From Hevea brasiliensis (Eukaryota > Streptophyta > Magnoliopsida > Malpighiales > Euphorbiaceae): DNA of 64,000 bases. The stretch is taken from contig NC_079502.1 in the NCBI RefSeq assembly GCF_030052815.1, positions 3,186,885-3,250,884 on the forward strand. The letters run 5' to 3'. The notes under the pieces are model-generated. The model made no database searches, was not told the origin of the DNA, and saw only the letters and a program-made list of their open reading frames with translations. Shown in pieces: positions 56,465 to 64,000 of the stretch. The position numbers and the translations under genes were made by a program. Each line of letters opens with the position of its first letter. The first letter of the stretch is position 1.

Positions 56465-58005
56465 GGGCAGATAGTCAATGAGCTCATTGTCTGTATGCAA
56501 TTAGTCTTTTTCCTTTTTTTTTTTTTTTGTTTGACTCTCGCCCTTGTTTAAATTAGAGACTTCGTAATGGGAGCCAATATATATTTTAAGATTAAATTTT
56601 TTATTTTTTTATTTAAACTCAAAAATTAAAAAAATTCAATTTTTTAATTCTCTTAATTTTTAAATTAAATTAAATAAAAAATAAAAATAAATAAATTAAA
56701 CTTATTATGAAGGCTTTCTTCTACGAGATTTTCTATATGATGAAATTAATTAATAAATGCGTAACAACAAGATGCTCTTAATACACCAACCAAGACTATT
56801 ATTATAATATAATGCTGCAAAAGCTCATCAAGTTGGTGTAATTCGAGTCTCATCAATTGTTTTATTATTATTTTTTTAAATATCTTGAATAGTTGATCCA
56901 TTATTAAAGCGTGAATTAAAGATCATCTAATTCAAAACTACTGAGACAATTATCTAACTATAAAATTAATGTATTTATAATAATTTTATTATAATCATTG
57001 TATGTACATTGGCAAGTTTTATAGTAGTTTTTTTGTTTGCAATGCTATTTATAATTAATATCTTTAAAATGAGTTTGAATTCATAAATTTAGATATAAAT
57101 TTTAAATATTAAAACTGAAATTTAGAATTTAAAATGATATTTTATTTGAGTAATAAAAAATTTTAATTTTTAAATTTAAAGTGAAAGTGAATATTCAATT
57201 CAAAAAATTGATAAGTTAAATTATAGTTTCAAATAACATTATTAATATTTTTTTAAATTCTTATTTTTTAAATCTCTATATTATTTTTATATTTGATTAA
57301 AATTAAAATTCACAATTTTTATTTTTTATTTTTGGTCAATTGCATATGATGAGAAAACCCATGATGTATTATAAACTTTTTCTATTATACAATGTGAAAT
57401 TTTTACAATTAGTTTTTTCAGTTGAAAATAAAAGTTGAACTTTTGTTAATGCATTGTTTATTTCATGTAGGAATTTTTAATTTATTTAAATGAAAACAAG
57501 AATGGAGAGAAGAAAACCACTTGGTTTGAATTTGTTGGCACCAATTCGAGTTCTTTTTCTTGTAGGCGAAAATGTACAAGACAAGTAACACAAAAAATAA
57601 ATATATAAATGATCAAATAATTAATTATTTAGATATTATTTGATCAAATATATATAGGCCACGCTTTCCCACGAACAGGGCGGCGGATCCTAGTCAGCAT
57701 TGGCTGATCCCCAGCTTGGCGTTTGGAAGTTATACTCTGCATCCATAAACAGCAATTCAACTATCTCTCTGCTTCTCCGAATGTGAACATAATTACTATT
57801 TTGTCCAAACGTACAGCCTTCCAAATATCTGCTAAGAAGCTTCTTCTCTGACCCCTCCACTTCAAAGTTTTGAATTGAACTCGTCTCTTTTTTCCTCTCT
57901 AACATCATCAATGGCGTCTCCTTAAACATCAAAAATGGAAAAAGATTCAATCTTTACCCACGTGAAATCAAATTATCTTCTCTCCCTCTCTTGCTCTCTA
58001 AACAA
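56465..58005. other. Intergenic between divergent BAHD and carboxylesterase genes
   Basis: No gene seen. Mostly AT-rich; from about 57.66 kb the composition rises and becomes pyrimidine-rich, fitting promoter and 5' leader of the carboxylesterase gene. Confidence 0.5.
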
Positions 58006-60161
58006 ATGCCAAGCGTAATTGCCAAACTCTATAGCGTTTTCTTCAAATATCACCAAAAGCACCTTCTGCAGAGCCTGTCACAACCTTCTTTCAGCGATAA
58101 AGCGGGCCCTTTTGGCTTAACCTCTCGGCCCCATGAATCTATTGCCCCCAGCAATCCTTTATTCACTGACGGTGTCGCCACCAAGGACATCCACGTCGAC
58201 CCCTTTTCTTCTCTCTCTCTCCGCATCTTCCTCCCTGAAACTGCTCTCGCTTCCCCATTGGCTACTCGCCGTGATTACTATGTACCCACTTATGGAGGGT
58301 ATTCGCCGCCGGCGGGTAAGTTCAACAGGAAGTTGCCTGTGATGTTGCAGTTTCACGGAGGTGGGTTTGTGAGTGGGAGCAATGAGTCGGTGGCAAACGA
58401 TGCGTTTTGCAGGAGGATAGCCAAGTTGTGCGACGTAATTGTTGTTGCTGTTGGGTATAGATTGGCACCTGAGAGTAAGTACCCGGCTGCTTTTGAAGAT
58501 GGCCTCACGGTTTTGAATTGGTTGGCCAAGCAGGCAAATTTGGCTTCTTGTAGGAGATTGAGTCTTCAAAGCCGTATTTTTGATAGCTTTGGCGCTTCCA
58601 TGCTTGAGCCTTGGCTTGCAGCTCATGGAGACCCTTCCAGGTAATCATTTGGTTCTTTAAATTTGAGTTTACTTGAGATTTTTCAGTAGACAGTGCAGAC
58701 CCAGCTCTGTATTGAAACAGGGGACTTGTGTGTAATTGTTCATTTGTCTAATGATTTCAAGCTCATTGTTGGAATTAAAACTGGAATTGGTGGATAGTTC
58801 TACTAGTCCTGTTATTCTCTTATACCTACATAAATTTTGTCATAGTAACTTTTCTAATCAGCATGATTGTCCAAGGTTGTATATTCCAAAAGAAAATGGT
58901 GATTGTAGAGTGCTTTTGATTGAATTATGATTTTGAACTATAGGAAAAGCCTAGATTATAATTCCACATTTCATTTACAACTTAAAAGCACATCGTTATG
59001 AACATGTTGATTATTCTTTACTGCCTAATACTTCAGTTGTAAAGAATGGTCTTATGCCCTCCTTTTTTGAATTTTACGGCTCCGAATGTCGTTGACATAG
59101 CTTTAGGGTCAAATATTGTGGCATGGAAAAATGCATAAAGGACAAATTATATGACATTAGATGTTAATTGATTGGATGACTAGACATTTTCATTTATGAA
59201 GAGTTTATGTATGAACTCTCATAAAGCTCGAATAGGTTTTGATATGATGTCAAAAAACCTCACTATCTAAAAGTTCAAGCTTGTGGGTGAGAGGCAAGAA
59301 TTGGTTTTAATCTCCAACTGTCCAAAAGTTTCAGACCTTCATTTCAGTTTTCTCACCATTTTTGCCTGTTCGAGCTTCTCAATGGATATAGGGTCTTTGA
59401 AGGCAATATTTTGTGTAGTTAATTAGCTGTTATTTATCAGCTTTAATTAATTTTATTCCTATTGGAAATTCATTGGTTTGCTAGGTGGAATCACTAGCTA
59501 TAGATAACGATTAAATTGGCAGCAGAAATATAGTTACTAGTTATGCTTTGCTTGTTGTCAATGACTTTCTTTTCCTTAGATGTCATAGAGTTCTTCACTG
59601 ACTTGGTCCTGTTACCAAAGCAGGTGTGTATTACTTGGGGTGAGCTCTGGTGCAAATATAGCAGATTATGTGGCACGAAAGTCTGTAGAGGCAGGCAAGC
59701 TATTGGATCCTGTTAAGGTTGTGGCCCAAGTACTGATGTACCCTTTCTTCATTGGAAGCACCCCCACACGTTCTGAAGTTAAGCTGGCAAACTCATACTT
59801 CTATGACAAGGCTATGTGCAAACTGGCATGGAAACTCTTCCTACCTGAAGAAGAATTCAACCTAGATCATCCAGCTGCCAACCCTCTCCTCCATTGGAGA
59901 CAACCACCTCTTAAGTACATGCCGCCATCGCTAATAGTTGTGGCAGAACATGACTTTATGAGAGACCGGGCCATTGCTTACTCAGAAGAACTACGGAAAG
60001 TTAATGTGGATGCGCCTCTTCTTGATTACAAGGATGCAGTGCATGAATTTGCTACACTTGATGTGCTTCTCCAGACACCACAGGCCAAAGCATGTGCAGA
60101 GGATATCTCTATATGGGTGAAGAAATATGTATCTCTTAGAGGCCATGAGTTCTCTTACTGA
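58006..60161 (+). CDS. Carboxylesterase, CXE11/CXE16-type alpha/beta hydrolase
   Basis: Two exons, 58006-58640 and 59624-60161, with a 983-bp GT...AG intron. Splicing joins DPSR to CVLLGVSSG in frame and gives 390 residues. The start is ATG 58006 (MPSVIAKLYSVFFK), which matches the family N-terminus. It belongs to the plant HSR203J/GID1-related esterases: oxyanion-hole motif HGGGF (near residues 109-113), nucleophile Ser in G-V-S-S-G just after the intron, Asp in VVAEHDFMRD and His in KDAVHEFATL complete the triad. The second half is very like Arabidopsis CXE11/CXE16 as I recall them. It should hydrolyse short acyl esters, probably cytosolic; natural substrate unknown. It has the catalytic residues of an esterase, unlike the GID1 receptor, which lost the His. 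Residues before the intron (SRRLSLQSRIFDSFGAS) are less conserved. Confidence 0.9.
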
Positions 60162-60928
60162 ATGAATACGAAAGGTAAAAACAGATTATGAAGGGAAAAG
60201 ATTTGCTTTGTTGGCATAGAAGCACGGTTGCCCCTTTGTCATTTATGATGTTGGAGAGGAGCAGCATTCTTGTAAATATGCTGGGGATAATAGCTTCCAG
60301 CCAGTTTTCCATTAGTTACTACTTATGTGAGGATTTGTTTCCTTTCTTGTAAAGAATATACTGTTTATCAGAACTTGGGATTTTCTGGAATTTTAGATTG
60401 TTGTTCCCTATATATACTACAAACATTCTTTTTTCAACTCTTCATTTCATTGTTTAGTTGTATCGGGTAATAAAACAAAAGACATGCCAACAAAAGATAT
60501 GCCATTCTCCTTGTGTTCTTTCTGATCATTCAAAGTTTCATAATTGAATTCAGCAACCATTTTATACGAGCTCACTTGTGTGCTTATGAGGATTCTGATG
60601 TTACCTTGCTGGTGTCAAGCGTGTGTCTATGCTCTGTTGCTGACAGAAAGGTTGTTTAATATATTAAAAAGGGAGAACAAGATAGTATATCCTGCACAAA
60701 TTTTCCAAGAACAATGCATATGCAATTTATAAATATATTCTACAGTGAATAAACTAATTCTGCAAAATCATTGTTCTTGAATTGGCCGGCTAAATAGTGT
60801 AAATTCATTACCACCTATATAAGACAGGAAGCTACAGTGTGCTCTCCCTTCCATTGCTCACCTCGACACCCAGAAAATAGTAAACAAGAACTAGATAGAT
60901 GCAAATAAAATTGAAGATATATCAGTTT

Positions 60929-60929
<1 letters not shown>

Positions 60930-60963
<34 letters not shown>
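60930..60963. repeat. (CT)n microsatellite
   Basis: About 16 CT units, 485 bases upstream of the GRAS start codon. Confidence 0.95.
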
Positions 60964-60969
<6 letters not shown>

Positions 60970-61261
60970 ATTTGTGCATTGCCAATGAGGTTTTCCCTTG
61001 AGCCAGCCACCTGGAGAGGTAGCAGAAGGAAACAAAACAATTAAAAAGGAAAAAGCCACTAGAAAAAACACGAGAATAGTATAAATGAAAGCAGGACAAT
61101 CACGAATGGATAAATTTCCTGAGCTGGAAAGAATTGATATGCCAAAAGAGACAATACCTCCTTAACTCTAGGGATTCTATGTGAATGTAAAAGAAAGAAT
61201 GCAGCTTGATTGCTCTATGCTCACCTTGCTCCATGCCTACAAGAAGCAAGGCAATATTCTA

Positions 61262-61268
<7 letters not shown>

Positions 61269-61294
<26 letters not shown>
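61269..61294. repeat. (CT)n microsatellite
   Basis: About 13 CT units, 155 bases upstream of the GRAS start. CT/GA-rich tracts are common plant core promoter or leader elements. Confidence 0.95.
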
Positions 61295-61300
<6 letters not shown>

Positions 61301-61394
61301 TTTTTATTTTTTTTCCGAGTACTTTTCACAACATGAAAAATAAAACATTATGACTTTGTAATTATCACCACTCCAACAAGGGAATTCATCAAAT

Positions 61395-61402
61395 TATAAA
61401 TA
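61395..61402 (+). promoter_or_regulatory. Possible TATA box of the GRAS gene
   Basis: TATAAATA 46 bases before the first ATG and 73 before the second in-frame ATG at 61475. The spacing fits better if translation begins at the second ATG. Confidence 0.5.
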
Positions 61403-61447
61403 TCCCATCCCAGAAACTTGGTCTTTCAAGATTCAGTTATTGCATAA

Positions 61448-63004
61448 ATGCTTTATACACTTGAAGAAGAGATCATGTCGTCTGCTCGTTGCGTGCAATC
61501 TGAATTCTGCAGTGAAAGAAGTTATGAGAATACTGGTCTAGATCTCAATTTCTGCTACTCCATGCCACAATTTTCTGCATTGGAGAATGATCTTCCTGCC
61601 TGGTTTGATCCAGATGAAACGAGAAGCCACAAGAGAGTGAAACAGGGACCCAGTGCCACTGAATCCATTGGAAATGGTGCTGGATTATATGTTACTAGCT
61701 GTAATAGCAAGACCAATACAAACAGCTTGAATAGCGTGCCAAGACTTCACTTCAGGGATTACATATGGGCTTACACGGAAAGGTATTTGGCAATCGAGGC
61801 TATGGAAGAAGCAGCAGCAGCCATGATGGTTGGAGAAAGAAATGAAGTCAAGGAAGAAGAAGGCAGTGATGGGATGAAACTAGTACAACAACTCATTGCT
61901 TGTGCTGAAGCTGTGGCTTGTCGCGACAAGACACATGCTTCTGCATTATTATCAGAGCTGAGAGCCAAGGCCCTTGTATTTGGAACATCATTTCAAAGGG
62001 TTGCTTCGTGCTTTGTCCAGGGGCTCTCCGACCGGCTTGTGCTGCTTCAACCACTTGGAGCAGTGGGAGTTTTAGGCCCCCCAGCAAAAACAGTCAATAC
62101 TTTTGAAGCAGAGAAGGATGAGGCCTTGAGCCTTGTTTATGATATTTGTCCACAGATCCAATTTGGTCATTTTGTAGCAAATGCATCCATATTGGAAGCC
62201 TTTGAGGGAGAGAGTTATGTTCATATTGTTGACTTGGGTATGACCCTTGGCTTGCACCATGGTCAACAATGGCGCAATCTAATACACAGCCTGGCAAACC
62301 ATCCTGGCCAACCACCTCGGCGCCTTCGAATAACAGGTGTAGGAAACTCGGGTGAGCGCCTCCGAGCAATAGGGGATGAGTTGGATTCCTATGCACGAAG
62401 CTTGGGATTGAACTTTGAATTTTTGTGGGTCGAAAGCTGCCTAGAAAACCTGAAGCCAAAACACTTCAAACTCCATGATGGTGAAGTCGTAATCATCAAT
62501 GGCATTCTGCACTTGCATTGTGTAGTGAAAGAGAGCCGAGGAGCACTAAACTCAGTTCTGCAGATACTGCATGAGCTATCACCGAAGCTTCTCATTCTAG
62601 TAGAGCAGGATTCAAGCCATAACGGACCATTCTTTCTAGGGAGGTTCATGGAGGCATTACATTACTATTCAGCTATTTTTGATTCACTAGATGCAATGCT
62701 GCCCAAGTACGACACGAGGCGAGCCAAGATAGAGCAGTTCTTTTTCGCCGAGGAAATCAAGAACATTATCAGCTGTGAAGGACCAGCAAGAGTGGAAAGG
62801 CACGAAAGGGTAGACCAATGGCGCAGGAGGCTGAGCAGGGCTGGATTTCAGCCTGCACCAATAAAGATGATAATGCAGGCGAAGCAATGGCTAGGAAAGG
62901 CCAAGGTTTGTGATGGTTATACGGTTACAGAAGAGAAAGCATGCTTGGTTCTTGGGTGGAAATCAAAGCCTATAATAGCAGTTTCCTGCTGGAAGTGCTC
63001 CTAA
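61448..63004 (+). CDS. GRAS-domain transcription regulator, probably RAD1-like
   Basis: 518 residues, intronless, as most GRAS genes are. The N-terminus of about 140 residues is variable and has no DELLA motif. The GRAS domain follows: leucine heptad region 1 (LVQQLIACAEAVACRDKTHA from residue 145), the VHIID motif as VHIVD at residue 258 followed by LGMTLGLHHGQQW, the second leucine-rich region, a PFYRE-like region (LKPKHFKLHDGEVVIINGI), and the C-terminal SAW motif ending in SCWKC. The LGMTLGL-type sequence after VHIID and the highly conserved EQDSSHNGPFFLGRFMEALH segment match what I recall of RAD1, a GRAS protein needed for arbuscule development in mycorrhizal roots and lost from Arabidopsis. 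The GRAS assignment is firm; the RAD1 subgroup is from memory. The start may be 61448 or 61475 (MSSARCVQ). Acts in the nucleus. Confidence 0.85.
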   Translation: MLYTLEEEIMSSARCVQSEFCSERSYENTGLDLNFCYSMPQFSALENDLPAWFDPDETRSHKRVKQGPSATESIGNGAGLYVTSCNSKTNTNSLNSVPRLHFRDYIWAYTERYLAIEAMEEAAAAMMVGERNEVKEEEGSDGMKLVQQLIACAEAVACRDKTHASALLSELRAKALVFGTSFQRVASCFVQGLSDRLVLLQPLGAVGVLGPPAKTVNTFEAEKDEALSLVYDICPQIQFGHFVANASILEAFEGESYVHIVDLGMTLGLHHGQQWRNLIHSLANHPGQPPRRLRITGVGNSGERLRAIGDELDSYARSLGLNFEFLWVESCLENLKPKHFKLHDGEVVIINGILHLHCVVKESRGALNSVLQILHELSPKLLILVEQDSSHNGPFFLGRFMEALHYYSAIFDSLDAMLPKYDTRRAKIEQFFFAEEIKNIISCEGPARVERHERVDQWRRRLSRAGFQPAPIKMIMQAKQWLGKAKVCDGYTVTEEKACLVLGWKSKPIIAVSCWKCS

Positions 63005-63482
63005 TAACAAAATCCAAAATGCACACTTAACAGCAATAACACTAAGCACTCAGCAGCAGTTGCAGAGAGGGCTGAAGATTGAAAAATAAGACAAGTGTGT
63101 GAACCTTCGATGTTGGATGCTGATCAACAGTTCAATAATTAAGAACTCTTTGTTGTTTCTCTTTGTTTCCCTCTGAAGTGTCAAAGAATTCTGAAAATTG
63201 TTTTATTCTTTTGTTAATATCATCAAACTCAGACTTAACATTTGCCAGCCTTGAAAAACGACATTAGCATCTCTCCAAGTCACCATAAATACCAATTTTG
63301 TCAATGAAAATTCTCTCTTCAATATTGAGTAGTGTTGATTGATATTTGATAACTTCCACAATATTCATGTAAAATTATAAATTTGTTCTATAATTTGCAT
63401 TAACATCATAAAGAAGAGTGGATCATCACAAACAATTGTCGAGGCTACAAGAAAATGGATGGCGTGGATCATTACAAGGCTA
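63005..63482. other. GRAS 3' flank
   Basis: 3' UTR and short spacer; no gene. It ends at the left edge of a copia LTR. The word GTGGATCAT(C/T)ACAA occurs twice (63419 and 63463). Confidence 0.5.
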
Positions 63483-63797
63483 TGTTGGTAAAGAAAGAAA
63501 TAAAAATAAAATATTGAAAGATGAGCAAAAGACTTGTAGTGCTGATTTTTTATTTTCTATTTTAAAAAAAGAAACACAGTACAGCACTTTAAATAATCTC
63601 AAGAGAACAATAGAAAAAACTAAAAAATAGGAACATAAATCCATGACCTGATTTAGTGCCAAATGTATCTGACCACTAACATGTTGACTAACAGATAAAA
63701 AATCATTCTAAGACCCCCTAACAAAAAACAAAAAAAACATCAAAAAACACATGCTTCAAAAAATCAACCATCAACATTTTGAATCATTCTTTCAACA
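63483..63797 (-). repeat. Ty1/copia 3' LTR, about 315 bp
   Basis: On the - strand it begins TGTTGAAAGAATGATTC next to a polypurine tract (AAGGGGAAG, 63798-63806) and ends ...TTTACCAACA at 63483. The ends are TGTTG...CAACA, the usual copia form. Confidence 0.7.
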
Positions 63798-63939
63798 CTT
63801 CCCCTTGATTCGAAATCACGTACTCCCAACTGTGATCTGAAGAACTGATGCTTGGCCTGGGAAAGTGATTTTGTAAAAACATCAGCTATTTGCTCATTAG
63901 TACTACGAAATTTCAGCACTATTTTACCATCAGTTACCA
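63764..63939 (-). pseudogene. Ty1/copia pol C-terminus, cut by an LTR
   Basis: The - strand frame encodes the end of a copia RNase H region with the ADVFTKSL motif (family form A-D-I-F-T-K-P-L), then RSQLGVRDFESRG and a stop at 63764-63766 inside the LTR. The frame is open up to 63939, where it is replaced by the left end of a gypsy-family LTR. The rest of the element lies beyond the window. Confidence 0.8.
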
Positions 63940-64000
63940 TGTAACACCCCTAAGTTCGGTAGTGCGTTCTACTGTTCACCAGTGTTGTCCGGACAGCTAG
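63940..64000 (+). repeat. Left end of an LTR of the element A family
   Basis: TGTAACACCCCTAAG... with GTTCTACTGTTC and GTCCGGACAGCTAG matching the first 80 bases of the LTR at 1109 in order. Only 61 bases are visible, in the same orientation as element A. It interrupts the copia pol frame. Confidence 0.7.

Larger units (their letters stand above)
60162..61447. other. Intergenic between carboxylesterase and GRAS genes
   Basis: Left part is the carboxylesterase 3' UTR (an AATAAAA-type word near 60470). Right part is the GRAS promoter with two CT microsatellites. The frame open at 60544-60732 has no coding features. Confidence 0.5.

Noticed and set aside
58159..58626. 155-codon - strand frame
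   Set aside because: Shadow of the first carboxylesterase exon.
1..64000. CRISPR arrays, tRNA or rRNA genes, bacterial operons
   Set aside because: The regular repeats found are retroelement minisatellites without spacer structure; no cloverleaf or rRNA sequence was recognised, and the genes are plant nuclear genes.

Overview
The window is nuclear DNA of a flowering plant: single-intron or intronless plant family genes with AT-rich spacers and tens of kilobases of nested, decayed LTR retrotransposons. Retrotransposon style and the gene families suggest a woody eudicot, possibly Euphorbiaceae (Hevea or Manihot type); the species is an inference, not something the sequence proves.

Layout. 1-5139: the 3' end of a + strand Ty3/gypsy element (gag remnant, then a ~4.0 kb LTR) that landed in, and cut, the 3' region of a - strand Athila-type Ty3/gypsy element (5140 to ~13.66 kb; gag, PR, RT-RNaseH-INT, PBS, 5' LTR, all with stops or frameshifts). 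14.56-15.94 kb: a lone + strand LTR. 16.3-17.2 kb: a ~125 bp tandem array and a small insertion flanked by a perfect 15-bp direct repeat. 18.2-32.0 kb: five BAHD acyltransferase loci, four on + (one pseudogene, one lacking the catalytic His, then an intact tandem pair) and one on -. 34.5-50.9 kb: a 16.4 kb - strand Ty3/gypsy element with matching TTTTG target-site duplications, opened by a 6.65 kb insertion with its own CTAAA duplication and by a further LTR. 54.9-56.4 kb: a sixth BAHD gene (-), with one intron. 58.0-60.2 kb: a CXE11/CXE16-type carboxylesterase. 61.4-63.0 kb: a GRAS regulator, probably RAD1-like. 63.5-64.0 kb: a Ty1/copia 3' end on -, cut by the first bases of an LTR of the same family as the one at 1109.

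How the genes relate. The six BAHD loci form a local family that grew by tandem duplication and is now split by retrotransposon insertion. Members resemble the vinorine-synthase-like group that moves an acyl (often acetyl) group from CoA to an alcohol; substrates cannot be read from sequence. Three members (24.6, 27.4 and 54.9 kb) keep both BAHD motifs, one (30.8 kb) has an altered structural motif, one (21.4 kb) has lost the catalytic His, and one (18.2 kb) is broken by three frameshifts. The carboxylesterase and GRAS genes look like ordinary intact neighbours. No operons, CRISPR arrays or RNA genes were seen.
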